This document shows positions 9,414-20,227 of a stretch of DNA of 64,000 nt, piece by piece. The notes beneath the pieces were generated by a model. That model saw only the letters and a list, made by a program, of their open reading frames with translations, made no database searches and had not been told where the DNA came from. The position numbers were made by a program, and so were the translations under genes. Origin of the DNA: Pseudomonadota bacterium. GTDB taxonomy: Bacteria; Pseudomonadota; Gammaproteobacteria; Burkholderiales; Gallionellaceae. Each line of letters begins with the position of its first letter. Position 1 is the stretch's first letter. Where the stretch lies: NCBI GenBank assembly GCA_021782995.1, contig JAJXUI010000014.1:1-64000 (forward strand). Reading direction: 5' to 3'.

Positions 9414-12400
9414 ATGTCCTCACCCGGTTTTATTCATCTCAGGCTGCATAGCGAATTTTCCATCGTGGATGGCACCGTACGCATCAGCGATGCGGTCGAT
9501 GCGGCGAAGGGCGACAGCATGCCGGCGCTGGCGCTGACCGATCTCAACAGCATCTTCGGGCTGGTCAAGTTTTACCTCGCTGCACGTTCAAATGGCATCA
9601 AGCCCGTGGTCGGCTGCGATGTCTATATTACCAACGATGCCGACCGTGAACAGCCTTTCCGCCTGTTGCTGTTATGCCAGTCGAATGAAGGCTATCTCAG
9701 GCTGTGCGAATTGCTGACTCGCGCCTACCTGGAAAACCAGCATCGTGGCCGTCCAGAATTGCGCATGCAGTGGCTGCAGGGTAACACCCATGGCATGATC
9801 GCGCTTTCAGGTGCACATCTGGGCGAGGTGGGCGTCAATCTCCTGAACGGCAATGCAGCAGAAGCCAGAAAAGTGGCTGAAGAGCTGGCGGGACTGTTCC
9901 CGTCGCGGTTTTATCTGGAAATCCAGCGTTACGGGTTTCCGCGGGAAGAAGTGCATATCCGCGAAACGGTCAGGCTGGCTGCAGCGCTGGCGTTGCCGGT
10001 GGTGGCCACGCATCCAGTGCAGTTCCTGTCGGCAGAGGACTACAAGGCACATGAAGTACGCGTGTGCATCGCCGAAGGCTTTGTGCTGAATGACAAGCGC
10101 CGTCCACGCAATTTCACCGAACAGCAGTATTTCAAGACGCAGGCTGAAATGGCGGCGCTGTTTGCCGACATGCCGGAAGCGCTCGCCAACAGCGTGGAAA
10201 TTGCCAAGCGTTGCAACCTGACTTTGAAACTGGGCAAGCCCTGTCTTCCAGACTTCCCCACACCGAACGGCGTCAGCCTGGATGCATTCCTGCAGAGCGA
10301 GTCCGAGCAGGGACTGGCAGAGCGTATGCGGGTGCTGTATCCGGATGAGACGGTGCGTGCCGCCAAAATACCGGAATATGCGGAGCGTTTGCAGTTCGAG
10401 ATCGACACGATCATCAAGATGGGGTTTCCCGGTTACTTCCTGATCGTGGCCGACTTCATCCGCTGGGCAAAAAGCAATGGAGTGCCGGTGGGGCCGGGTC
10501 GTGGTTCCGGTGCTGGTTCTCTGGTGGCATACAGTCTCGGCATTACCGATCTTGACCCGCTCCGGTATCAGTTGCTGTTCGAACGCTTCCTCAACCCGGA
10601 GCGCGTATCGATGCCCGACTTCGACGTGGACTTCTGCCAGGATGGTCGCGAACGCGTGATCCAGTATGTGCGGCGGAAATATGGCGAGCACTGCGTATCG
10701 CAGATTGCTACCTTCGGCACGATGGCTTCCAAGGCAGTCATTCGCGATGTGGGTCGCGTGATGGATTTCCCCTATGGCTTGTGCGATCGCCTGTCCAAGC
10801 TGGTGCCGCTGGAAGGCGTAAAGCCGGTGTCCTTGCGCAAGGCGCGCGAGATGGAGCCCGAATTCAATACCATCATCCATGAAGAGGAGGGCGTGGGCGA
10901 GCTGCTGGAGCTGGGCGAGCGGCTGGAAGATCTGACGCGCAACATCGGCATGCATGCCGGTGGTGTGCTGATTGCGCCGGGCAAGCTTACCGATTTCTGC
11001 CCGCTGTATTGCGCTGAGGGCAGTGAGAGTGTGGTGAGCCAGTATGACAAGGACGACGTGGAACTGGCCGGGCTGGTGAAGTTCGACTTCCTCGGTTTGC
11101 GTACGCTGACCATCATCGACTGGGCGGTGAAGTACGTGAACCAGCTGCGGGGGGGGGCGAGCACCGAACCCTTCCGTATCGAGACCATCCCGCTGGATGA
11201 CCGGGAAACTTACGAGCGCATTTTCAAGACCTCGAATACCACGGCGGTGTTCCAGTTCGAATCGCGCGGCATGAAGGATACACTGAAAAACGCCAAGCCC
11301 GATTGCCTGGAGGACCTGATCGCGCTGAATGCGCTTTACCGTCCGGGGCCGATGGATTACATCCCCAACTTCATCAACCGCAAACATGGCCGCGAGAGTG
11401 TGGTGATCCCGCATCCGACGCTGGAACCTGTGCTGACCAACACCTACGGCATCATGGTGTACCAGGAACAGGTGATGCAGGCGGCCCAGGTGGTGGCGGG
11501 CTACAGCCTGGGTGGTGCGGACCTTCTGCGCCGCGCGATGGGCAAAAAGAAGCCGGAAGAGATGGCCAAGCAGCGCGAGATTTTCGTGGAAGGCGCAGGC
11601 AAGAACGGCATCGATGCCGCGAAGGCGAATGAAATCTTCGACACGATGGAGAAGTTTGCCGGCTACGGCTTCAACAAGTCTCACGCGGCAGCGTATTCGC
11701 TGGTGGCGTACCAGACTGCATACTTGAAGTGCCATCATCCTGCCTCATTCATGGCGGCTACGCTGACCTCGGAGATGGACAATACGGACAAGGTCAGCTT
11801 CTTTTATCTGGACACACAGCAGCAAGGGCTCGCCATCCTGCCGCCGGACGTCAATACTTCCGGCTACCGCTTTGCACCTGTGGATGAGAAGACCATCGCC
11901 TATGGACTGGGTGCGATCAAGGGCACCGGTGAATCCGCGATCGAAAATATTGTAGCTGCACGTGCGGCGGGTCCGTTCAAGGATATCTTCGATTTCTGCC
12001 GCCGCGTGGACAAGCGCGTGGTCAACCGCCGCACAATAGAGGCATTGATCCGCGCAGGCGCATTCGATTTTGTCAGCAACAACCGCAACCAGCTGATGGC
12101 AACGCTGGATGATGCGCTGGCCAGCGCCGAGCAGCAGGCGCGCGCGGCCAATCAGGTGAGCCTGTTTGGCGATGATGACAGCGGTGCTGCGATGCCGGAC
12201 ATCCTGAAAGACGTGCCGGAGTGGCGGCTGCGTGAAAAACTCGAGCAGGAAAAGCTCAGCCTCGGCTTTTATCTGAGCGGGCATCCCTATCAGGAATATG
12301 AGCAGGAGTTGTCGCGATTCATCAAGCATCGTCTGGGCGACATCACGCCGCAGATTATCCCGCAGGCTAATGGCGGCAAGCGTAGCGGTCTTGCCGTGTT

Positions 12401-12887
12401 GCTGGCCGGCCTGGTGGCGGATGTGCGCATCGTACAGTCGCGGCGCGGGAAGATGGCGATCGTGCGCCTTGAAGACGGCACCGGGCAACTGGAAGTGACG
12501 CTTTTCAACGAGCAGTTCGAAGGCAGTGGCCCGTGGGTGCGCAATGGAGAGTTGCTGGTGGTGCAGGGCAAGGCCAGCATGGATGAATATTCTGGCGGCA
12601 TGCGCGTGACCGGCGAAGAAGTGCTGGATTTTGCCTCTGCCCGTGCGGCGTTTGCGAAGCGGCTGGACCTGGATTGCGCCGAGCAGCAGGCTTCCATCAT
12701 TGGCAGGTTGAAGGAAATCTTCATGCCCTATCGGGGTGGTAAGTGTCCCGTGGTGATCCATTACCGCAACCAGACAGGCAGTGCCCAGCTGCGCCTCGGT
12801 GAAGGCTGGCAGGTGACTTTGCCGGACAACCTGCTGGAAGAATTAAGGCGTTTGCTGGGTGGGGATGGCGTTAAGGTTGTTTATTGA
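9414..12887 (+). CDS. dnaE: DNA polymerase III subunit alpha
   Basis: PHP domain FIHLRLHSEFSIVDG; MPDFDVDFCQDGRERVIQYV; 1157 aa. Confidence 0.98.
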   Translation: MSSPGFIHLRLHSEFSIVDGTVRISDAVDAAKGDSMPALALTDLNSIFGLVKFYLAARSNGIKPVVGCDVYITNDADREQPFRLLLLCQSNEGYLRLCELLTRAYLENQHRGRPELRMQWLQGNTHGMIALSGAHLGEVGVNLLNGNAAEARKVAEELAGLFPSRFYLEIQRYGFPREEVHIRETVRLAAALALPVVATHPVQFLSAEDYKAHEVRVCIAEGFVLNDKRRPRNFTEQQYFKTQAEMAALFADMPEALANSVEIAKRCNLTLKLGKPCLPDFPTPNGVSLDAFLQSESEQGLAERMRVLYPDETVRAAKIPEYAERLQFEIDTIIKMGFPGYFLIVADFIRWAKSNGVPVGPGRGSGAGSLVAYSLGITDLDPLRYQLLFERFLNPERVSMPDFDVDFCQDGRERVIQYVRRKYGEHCVSQIATFGTMASKAVIRDVGRVMDFPYGLCDRLSKLVPLEGVKPVSLRKAREMEPEFNTIIHEEEGVGELLELGERLEDLTRNIGMHAGGVLIAPGKLTDFCPLYCAEGSESVVSQYDKDDVELAGLVKFDFLGLRTLTIIDWAVKYVNQLRGGASTEPFRIETIPLDDRETYERIFKTSNTTAVFQFESRGMKDTLKNAKPDCLEDLIALNALYRPGPMDYIPNFINRKHGRESVVIPHPTLEPVLTNTYGIMVYQEQVMQAAQVVAGYSLGGADLLRRAMGKKKPEEMAKQREIFVEGAGKNGIDAAKANEIFDTMEKFAGYGFNKSHAAAYSLVAYQTAYLKCHHPASFMAATLTSEMDNTDKVSFFYLDTQQQGLAILPPDVNTSGYRFAPVDEKTIAYGLGAIKGTGESAIENIVAARAAGPFKDIFDFCRRVDKRVVNRRTIEALIRAGAFDFVSNNRNQLMATLDDALASAEQQARAANQVSLFGDDDSGAAMPDILKDVPEWRLREKLEQEKLSLGFYLSGHPYQEYEQELSRFIKHRLGDITPQIIPQANGGKRSGLAVLLAGLVADVRIVQSRRGKMAIVRLEDGTGQLEVTLFNEQFEGSGPWVRNGELLVVQGKASMDEYSGGMRVTGEEVLDFASARAAFAKRLDLDCAEQQASIIGRLKEIFMPYRGGKCPVVIHYRNQTGSAQLRLGEGWQVTLPDNLLEELRRLLGGDGVKVVY

Positions 12888-12908
12888 TAATATATTGATT
12901 AAATTAAG

Positions 12909-15389
12909 TTATTTATTTGCGGTTTGCCAGTTGCGCATGAATGCTTCCGCTGCTTCTGCCGGCATCGGGCGCGCAAACAGGTAGCCTTGCACTTCATCAC
13001 ATTCAAACTGTATTAAACGATTCAGCATGTCTTCTGTTTCCACACCTTCCGCAATGGTTTTCAGGTTCAGGCTTTTAGCCATCTGGATAATTGCGCGTAC
13101 GATGGCTTCATCTTCAGGATCCGTTGCCAGGTCGCGCACGAAGGTCTGGTCGATCTTCAGTTTATCGATGTCGAAGCGTTTGAGGTAGGCGAGGCTGGAA
13201 TAGCCGGTACCGAAATCGTCGATCGACAGTTTTACACCCAGCTGTTTCAGGTCATTCAATGTAGACAAGGTATGTTCTGCATTGTGCAGCATGATGGACT
13301 CTGTCAGTTCCAGCTCCAGCCATTCCGGTTTGAGGCCGGTCAGCGCCAGCGAATTGCGTACAGTGCCGACAATGCCTTCACGGCGGAACTGGATGGCCGA
13401 CAGGTTGACCGCCATGTAGATTGGCGGCAGGCCGGCCTGTTGCCATTTCATGGCCTGTCGGCAAGCTTCGTGCAGGATGCGTTCGCCTATCGGAACGATC
13501 AGCCCGCTTTCTTCGGCAACATGGATGAAGCGGCCCGGCGGAATCATGCCCTGCTCGGGATGCTGCCAGCGCAACAGGGCTTCCACCCCGATGATGCGGT
13601 TGCTGGCAAGGTCGATCTGCGGCTGGTAATGCAGCAGGAACTCATTACGTTCCAGCGCAAGGCGCAAGCCGTTCTGGATGAACAGGTGTTCCACTACATC
13701 CTTGTTCATTGAAATGTCGTAGTAGCGGTAAGTGTTGCGCCCCGCTGCCTTGGCCTGGTACATCGCCATATCGGCCTTCTGGCGCAAGCTGTCAAAATCT
13801 TCCCCGTCATCCGGAAACATGGCAATGCCGATGGAAACGGTGGTGAGGATTTCATGGCCGCTGATACTGAACGGCTGCCGGAACAGCTCCATGATCTTGG
13901 ACAGCATGGGGATGATGTCGTCAGACTGGGCAAGGTCCGGCACTACCAGCAGGAACTCATCTCCGCCCTGGCGAGACAGTGTATCGGTTTCACGGATGCA
14001 GCCTTGCAGTCGTGCGGTCACTTCTTTCAGCAGCATATCGCCGATATGGTGTCCCAGTGCATCATTGGTATTCTTGAAATGATCAAGGTCGAGAAAAAGC
14101 AGTGCCGTGCGTTTCTGGGTACGGCTGGCATACGCGATGGCCTGTTCGAACCTGTCCTGTATCAGCAGGCGGTTGGGCAGGCCGGTCAGGGTGTCATGGT
14201 AGGCCAGCTGTTCGATTCTCTGTTCGCTGGCCTCGCGTTCCGTCACGTCGGTACCGGTACCGCGGTATCCCTGGAATTTGCCTTGTTCATTGAAAAAGGG
14301 GAAACCGCTTACAAGCACACTGCGCAGTTCACCCTGATTGCCGCGAACCTTGTAGTTGAAATTAGTGTAGGGTTTGTGGGCATCAAGCAGCTTGCGATGC
14401 TCCGCCCATTGCTCGGCAGATACACCTTCAAGCGGCAGTTCCCATCGGGCATTGCCGATAAAATCACCGGTTTGCAGCCTGCCTACGCTCTGCGAGATCA
14501 TCGTGAAGCGGAAATTTTCATCCTGCTCCCAATACCAGTCGGTTGAGAGTTCGGTCAGGCTGCGAAAGCGTTCTTCGCTGTCGCGCACCTGTTTGTAGGG
14601 CAGGCGTATGGCCGTGATGAAGATGGAACGGTACAGGAACGCATAAGAGATGATCTTGAATACATGGCCAAAGATATTGAGGAAGTCAGATGGGGCGGTG
14701 TAGTTGGAAAATACCAGCTCGCCGAGCGCCATGACCAGGCAGGAGGTGGCAAAGGCATGATATTGAGTGCGGTTGGCGGAACTTGCCCGCATGATGAACA
14801 GCAGGCACAGCAGGATGTCGGCCGTAAACAATGCATATTCATAATTGCGCTTGAAGGTGGTCACACCGATGCCCGGCACAAAAGTGTTGGGGATCAGGTC
14901 AAGATGATACGTGCCGATCCAGAACATCATCACGCTGATGCCTGTGCCTATGCCGAGCCATGCAGTGCGCGACCAGGTCGTACGCTGCATGAAGAGCATC
15001 AGGTACAGGGTAAAGGCGACCATCGTGCGCCCTGCAAGCCAGAAGACGATTGCACGATGCGTTGTGTTTTCCACGAGCAATTTAGGCATGCCCTGATAAC
15101 TCAGGGCATGTGAGACATCCATGGCCGCAACGACAGTGAAGCCGGCCAGCAGGATGCCTGATTGCGCCATGCCCCGGTCAAATTGCTGGTCGTGCCAGGA
15201 AATTACGGCAATCAGGATCGCCACAATCAGGGCAAACAGTTCCAGCAGCAAATGGCTTTGCAGCATGCCGGCATGCCGGTCTTCAAACAGGCTGAAGCTG
15301 GGCAGGGAAATGGCAATGGCAAAAACGATGACTACCGACAGGATGTATCTGTAATTTGAATGCCAGTAGTCGGTCAATTTTTCGCGCAT
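12909..15389 (-). CDS. Membrane sensor (MASE3-like) PAS-GGDEF-EAL protein
   Basis: Multi-TM N-terminus, PAS, RQGGDEFLLV, GVEALLRWQHPEQG, DDFGTGYSSLAYL. Confidence 0.9.
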   Translation of the reverse strand: MREKLTDYWHSNYRYILSVVIVFAIAISLPSFSLFEDRHAGMLQSHLLLELFALIVAILIAVISWHDQQFDRGMAQSGILLAGFTVVAAMDVSHALSYQGMPKLLVENTTHRAIVFWLAGRTMVAFTLYLMLFMQRTTWSRTAWLGIGTGISVMMFWIGTYHLDLIPNTFVPGIGVTTFKRNYEYALFTADILLCLLFIMRASSANRTQYHAFATSCLVMALGELVFSNYTAPSDFLNIFGHVFKIISYAFLYRSIFITAIRLPYKQVRDSEERFRSLTELSTDWYWEQDENFRFTMISQSVGRLQTGDFIGNARWELPLEGVSAEQWAEHRKLLDAHKPYTNFNYKVRGNQGELRSVLVSGFPFFNEQGKFQGYRGTGTDVTEREASEQRIEQLAYHDTLTGLPNRLLIQDRFEQAIAYASRTQKRTALLFLDLDHFKNTNDALGHHIGDMLLKEVTARLQGCIRETDTLSRQGGDEFLLVVPDLAQSDDIIPMLSKIMELFRQPFSISGHEILTTVSIGIAMFPDDGEDFDSLRQKADMAMYQAKAAGRNTYRYYDISMNKDVVEHLFIQNGLRLALERNEFLLHYQPQIDLASNRIIGVEALLRWQHPEQGMIPPGRFIHVAEESGLIVPIGERILHEACRQAMKWQQAGLPPIYMAVNLSAIQFRREGIVGTVRNSLALTGLKPEWLELELTESIMLHNAEHTLSTLNDLKQLGVKLSIDDFGTGYSSLAYLKRFDIDKLKIDQTFVRDLATDPEDEAIVRAIIQMAKSLNLKTIAEGVETEDMLNRLIQFECDEVQGYLFARPMPAEAAEAFMRNWQTANK

Positions 15390-15530
15390 GCGATTTCGTC
15401 TCCTTGTTCCTGATTATACTGAGGAATGCACGTTGGCCAAGTGGTTATATGGGTAATGGCTTAAGACTATGGCAAGCACTTTCAGGATTTGGATGGTTAC
15501 CTGAAATATTCTGCAATATTATGATTATAT

Positions 15531-18362
15531 TTAACTATTAAGGTATTTTTCAATTGCCGGGTGATGGGCCTGGGGCTGGTCCAGGTGATAGCCCTGCACC
15601 ATATCGACCCCCAGCACCTTAAGCATTTCAAGGATTTCCGCGTTTTCCACAAACTCCGCAATGGTCAGTTTCCCCAGTCCGCGCGCAACATCGACGATGG
15701 ATTTGACGAAAATCTGGTTGTCACGTTCGTTGGGCAGGTCGCGGATGAACAGGCCATCAATTTTCAGTACATCCGCCTTCAGGTGCTTGAGGTAGGCAAA
15801 GGATGAAAACCCGGTGCCGAAATCATCGAGGCAGGTGGCGCAGCCAGCCTGTTGCAGGGCTTCGATGAAACGTTCGGCATCATGCAGGTCGGAAACCGCT
15901 GAAGTCTCGGTCAGTTCGATCAGCAGGCGGCCCGGGTTGACTTCAAACGCCTTGAGCTGCTCTTCAATAAATTGCGGGAGAGAAGGTTCATCGAAGGATC
16001 GGCCAGAGATGTTGACTGCGAGTGAAGGCAGATCTTTTGATTTTGCCAGCAATGCAATGGATTCGCGTATCACCCAGCGGTCCAGGTCGAGTATCTTGCC
16101 GCTGCGTTCGGCGTGGTGGATGAAGTGGCCGGGCATGATGAGGCGGCTGGTATCCTGTTCATCCACCATGCGCACCAGCACCTCAAGATGCGCAAGTTTT
16201 CCGCTGCCTGCGTGATAGATACCCTGGAAGTGCAGGCGCAGGAAGCCGTTTTCGATGGCATTGCTGATGCGGCTGTTCCAGGACAGTCGCGACAGCATCT
16301 CGCGTGAGGTGTCGAGGTCGGTGCGGTATTTCCGCCATGCATTCTTGCCCGACTCCTTGGCCTGATACATGGCCGCATCGGCATGCGATATCAGTTCTTC
16401 GACATTGCTGGCATGTTCCGGATAAAGCGCGATGCCTAGGCTGGTGGTAAGGCGGAAATTCTGCCCTTCGAAACGGAACGGAATCTGCGAGATGGCGCGT
16501 ATGATGCGTTCTGCCAGTGCTTCTGCCTCCTTCTCGGTGGCATCCGGCATCAGCAGCGCAAACTCATCGCCTCCCAGGCGCGACAGGATTTCATTGCGCC
16601 TGACCAGCGAACTCACTTCACTGGCAATGCGGATCAGCATGGTGTCACCGGCGCGATGGCCGAAGGTGTCGTTGACGTACTTGAATTCATCGAGGTCGAA
16701 GAAAATCAGTGCGCCGCAGGTATGGTGACGTTCGGATATTGCCAGCAACCGGGTCAGTTCGTCCTGCAGGCGGCGCCGGTTGTAAAGGCCGGTCAGTGCA
16801 TCCCGCTCGGCCAGGTAGATCAGCTGTTCCGCAGTTTGCCGCTCTCTTGTGATGTCTTCATAGATCCACAGGCGCCCGATGAAGCGGCCTTCACCATCGC
16901 GGACCGGATACGAAAGCTGGGTGATGATGCGCCCGTCTGCCATCGAAATCTCGAAGTTGTCGGAAACCTCATGGGTTTCCAGCACACTGAGGATGTGCCT
17001 GGAGAAGTGGTCGGGCCGTGCAAGCACGTTGCCGGAATAATTCAGCACCTCCTCGGCCGATTTCCCGGACAGATTGACATCCTCCGGAATCAGCCAGATG
17101 CGCAGGAATGTCGGGTTGTAATACATTACCTGGTTTAGCGAATTCACAAACAGGATGCCCAGGTTCATCGCGCCGAGCAGGGCGACCAGCCGTGCGCGTT
17201 CTTCTTCCATGGCGTTCAGGTTCTTGCGGCGCGCTTCATCAGCCAGCTTCAGCTCGGCCAGCGCATTCTGCAGCAGTATTTCCGACTCCTTGCGGTCGGT
17301 AATGTCCAGCATGCTGGTACGGATGCCCAGCGACTTGCCGTCGCTGCTGTAGATGGCTTGCCAGAAAACAAGGAGCCAGACAGTGGAGCTGTTTTTGCGG
17401 CGCAGCTGGAATTCGAAATATTTCTCGCGGCTCTTGCCTTGCAGTGCCGTCTGGCAGGCGAGCATGACGCGCTCCTTGTCTTCAGGTACTGCGAGGCAGG
17501 ATGGGAAGTTCTGCATCTGCATGCACTCGTCCGCCGAATAGCCGGTAATCCTTTCCACCGACGGATTCAGCCAGATCAGCTTGCCATCCATGCCCAGCCA
17601 GCTTTCCCAGCCATAGGTGTAATCTGCAATGGCATGGAATTTTGCTTCACTGGCTTTCAGTTCGCCTATCCGTGACTGGATGGATTCCGACATTGAATTG
17701 AACGCGCGGGACAGCTGGCCGATTTCATCGCGAGAGGCGATAGGCATGTGCAAATCATAGTTGCCTTCCGTGATCTGTTCACTGGCGCGGGTCAGCATGG
17801 CAAGGTGACGGGTCAGCCAGTAGCCTATTCCGACCAGCAGCAGGATGGACAGGGCGATTTCAACGGAAGCAATCAACATGCTTTGTCGCAACAGGTTGCT
17901 TTTTGCCGAGGTCAGGAATTCTGTGGATAGCCCATAGCGCAGCGTGCCGTATTTCTGGCCGGCGATGCTGATTTCGACCATGGTATCGAAATAGCCGTCA
18001 TCCACATTCAGGTCTGTATCGGTTTGCGGCGGTTTGCGATGGCCGTTCCAGTTGTTGGAGGCTATCAGCTTGTCGTTGTTGTCGAATATCGCAAGGTAGG
18101 CAAGGCCGTTATGGCTCTGGATTTCGTTGATGATTTCCTGCAGCGTACCGTAATCACGCTGTGCAAGAGGACCGGAAAGTGCGGCATTCAGCAGTGGCCG
18201 GATTTCTTCGGTGCGGGCGATACCTTGCGCGTTCAGGGCATTGTGGATCAGGCGCACGCTATTGGTTACCAGCAGGGTAAGCATGACCAGCTCCACGAGT
18301 ATGCTGGCGATCAGCAGTCGAAAGCGCAGGGAATGGCGGAAGTTGATTTGGTGTTTTCGCAT
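15531..18362 (-). CDS. Periplasmic sensor-HAMP-PAS-PAS-GGDEF-EAL protein with EVL variant
   Basis: TM, periplasmic region, TM, HAMP; RLGGDEFALL; EAL position reads HLEVLVRMVDE; DDFGTGFSSFAYLKHL. Confidence 0.9.
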   Translation of the reverse strand: MRKHQINFRHSLRFRLLIASILVELVMLTLLVTNSVRLIHNALNAQGIARTEEIRPLLNAALSGPLAQRDYGTLQEIINEIQSHNGLAYLAIFDNNDKLIASNNWNGHRKPPQTDTDLNVDDGYFDTMVEISIAGQKYGTLRYGLSTEFLTSAKSNLLRQSMLIASVEIALSILLLVGIGYWLTRHLAMLTRASEQITEGNYDLHMPIASRDEIGQLSRAFNSMSESIQSRIGELKASEAKFHAIADYTYGWESWLGMDGKLIWLNPSVERITGYSADECMQMQNFPSCLAVPEDKERVMLACQTALQGKSREKYFEFQLRRKNSSTVWLLVFWQAIYSSDGKSLGIRTSMLDITDRKESEILLQNALAELKLADEARRKNLNAMEEERARLVALLGAMNLGILFVNSLNQVMYYNPTFLRIWLIPEDVNLSGKSAEEVLNYSGNVLARPDHFSRHILSVLETHEVSDNFEISMADGRIITQLSYPVRDGEGRFIGRLWIYEDITRERQTAEQLIYLAERDALTGLYNRRRLQDELTRLLAISERHHTCGALIFFDLDEFKYVNDTFGHRAGDTMLIRIASEVSSLVRRNEILSRLGGDEFALLMPDATEKEAEALAERIIRAISQIPFRFEGQNFRLTTSLGIALYPEHASNVEELISHADAAMYQAKESGKNAWRKYRTDLDTSREMLSRLSWNSRISNAIENGFLRLHFQGIYHAGSGKLAHLEVLVRMVDEQDTSRLIMPGHFIHHAERSGKILDLDRWVIRESIALLAKSKDLPSLAVNISGRSFDEPSLPQFIEEQLKAFEVNPGRLLIELTETSAVSDLHDAERFIEALQQAGCATCLDDFGTGFSSFAYLKHLKADVLKIDGLFIRDLPNERDNQIFVKSIVDVARGLGKLTIAEFVENAEILEMLKVLGVDMVQGYHLDQPQAHHPAIEKYLNS

Positions 18363-18390
18363 GCAGTTCAGTTTTTCATGTGCGTGTTGT

Positions 18391-19278
18391 TCATATCCTG
18401 CCGTCCAGTATTTGACGGGTCAATGGAAGGTAGGCATCCAGTCTTGACATATCCCGGGGCGTCGCCGGGGTAAACCTGCCGAGTCCCACAGGCTCAAGCA
18501 CTTTATCGTACAGGGATTCATTGCTGCCAATCTTCAGCATTGCGCTGCGTATGATGCGCACATTGCGGTTGTCGGTGCCGGGTGCGGCGAGCATGACGGG
18601 ATTCGGGTAGTTGCCTGCATCCGCCAGCACGGTCACCGCTTGCCGCACATCGGCAGGCATTTTTTCCAGTACCCCGCCAGCGGTAATTGCGGCCGCGGCT
18701 TCACCTTTCTGTACCGCGAGGATGGCGGAAGCGAAAGAGGGTACCAGCATGAGTGTGAAATCGCTTGCACTGTCCAGGCCCTGATTTTTGAGGTAGGACA
18801 GGGTCACGATGGCTGCCAGCGAAAGTTTGTCCGGGACGGCAATGGTCTGGTGGTGCAGCGCTTCCAGGCCGGACAGGGGATGAATGGCGCTGGTCACGAT
18901 CAGGGCCCTGCCATGATCAGCAAATTTCAGTAGCGGTTTGAAGCGGTATTTCTGCTGCAGGATGCGGGCAAAATGCGCGGCAGTTATCACGATGTCGAAA
19001 TCATTGCGGCAAGCATCGCTCTGGAATTGCCTGAAGTTGCCGGAAGAGTAGATTTCCACTCTCCGGCCCAGTGAATTTTCAAGATACTCCTTCATGGGAG
19101 TGTAGGTTTTTACCAGATTGCGCGGGGAAAGATAGGGAATGATACCCAGATGGACACTGGTTTGCGCGTGCGCACTCTGGAAAACCATGCATACGCAGAC
19201 GAACAGGCTCAGGATGATGGTTCTCTGCCGTTTCGGGTAAGGCAGGAGCCTGCCTCGCCAGTCATGTAAATGTTTCAA
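18391..19278 (-). CDS. PhnD-like phosphate/phosphite/phosphonate periplasmic substrate-binding protein
   Basis: Signal peptide; LGIIPYLSPRNLVKTYTPMKEYLENSLGRRVEIYSSGNFRQFQ...; paralog of the next ORF. Confidence 0.85.
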   Translation of the reverse strand: MKHLHDWRGRLLPYPKRQRTIILSLFVCVCMVFQSAHAQTSVHLGIIPYLSPRNLVKTYTPMKEYLENSLGRRVEIYSSGNFRQFQSDACRNDFDIVITAAHFARILQQKYRFKPLLKFADHGRALIVTSAIHPLSGLEALHHQTIAVPDKLSLAAIVTLSYLKNQGLDSASDFTLMLVPSFASAILAVQKGEAAAAITAGGVLEKMPADVRQAVTVLADAGNYPNPVMLAAPGTDNRNVRIIRSAMLKIGSNESLYDKVLEPVGLGRFTPATPRDMSRLDAYLPLTRQILDGRI

Positions 19279-19281
19279 CAG

Positions 19282-20139
19282 CTATTTCCCTTCTGCGAGC
19301 AAATGACGGGTGATCGGTACGTATTTGTCGAGCCCGCTCATGTCTTTGACGGTGACTGGCAGGAACTCGCCAAAACCGGTGCTGGTAAAAAATTTTTCTC
19401 CTTCTTCACTCTTGCCGAATTTGAGCAATGCATTGTGCATAACAGCCATCATCTTGCCATGCAATCGCGGGTGCGCCATGAAAATCAGGTTGACATAGTC
19501 TCCGGTATCCAGCACAGGGGTCACCGAGTCGCGCAACTCGGGACTAACCTGTTGCAGTGCGCCGGGAGCGGAAACCGCTGCGGCGGCTTCACCGCTCTTG
19601 ACTGCCAGCAGGGCCGATTCAAAAGAAGGATATTCGGAAATGCTGATATTGCTGCCGTCATTCAGGCCATGTTCCTGCAACGCAGTCACGCAGATGATTG
19701 CAGCCAGCGACAGCCTGAATGGTACGGCGACGGTTTTCCCCTTCAGGTCTTCCAGGGTGCTGATTTCACCATTCCTTGCCACCATCACCAGCCCGCGGCC
19801 GCCTTTTGCATAACGCACCAGTGGGTTGAATTTGTTGTCCTGCTGCAGGAGTCGTGCAAAATGGGCGGGTGTGATCACCAGGTCAAAATCTCCATGCTGG
19901 GCATTCTGCAAAAACTGTCCGAACCCGTTTGCCGTGTATATCTTTACCGGTATGCCGAGGACATGCTCCAGATACTGGCGCATAGGCTCATAACTTTTGA
20001 CCAGGATGCGTGCACTCAGATAAGGCACTACGCCGATTTGCAGGGACCGCGGGTTGTCATCGGCAGCAAGGACGGGGACTGTGCCGGCAAACAAGAAAAA
20101 TATTGCCGTCAGAATTGCAGGTAACTTTGTCATCTTCAT
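19282..20139 (-). CDS. PhnD-like periplasmic substrate-binding protein, tandem paralog
   Basis: IGVVPYLSARILVKSYEPMRQYLEHVLGIPVKIYTANGFGQFLQ; signal peptide. Confidence 0.85.
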   Translation of the reverse strand: MKMTKLPAILTAIFFLFAGTVPVLAADDNPRSLQIGVVPYLSARILVKSYEPMRQYLEHVLGIPVKIYTANGFGQFLQNAQHGDFDLVITPAHFARLLQQDNKFNPLVRYAKGGRGLVMVARNGEISTLEDLKGKTVAVPFRLSLAAIICVTALQEHGLNDGSNISISEYPSFESALLAVKSGEAAAAVSAPGALQQVSPELRDSVTPVLDTGDYVNLIFMAHPRLHGKMMAVMHNALLKFGKSEEGEKFFTSTGFGEFLPVTVKDMSGLDKYVPITRHLLAEGK

Positions 20140-20227
20140 TTCTCCTGCCGGATTGGGATAAACTATTTCTTGACAAAATTATTGTCAAGTTCCTGTTTCA
20201 GCTTCACGCCAAGCGGTCACAGGCTTG

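Noticed and set aside
9807-11738. 643-aa ORF on the minus strand opposite dnaE
   Set aside because: Antisense to a clearly conserved gene; sequence is His/Arg/Gln-rich shadow translation with no recognisable domains.
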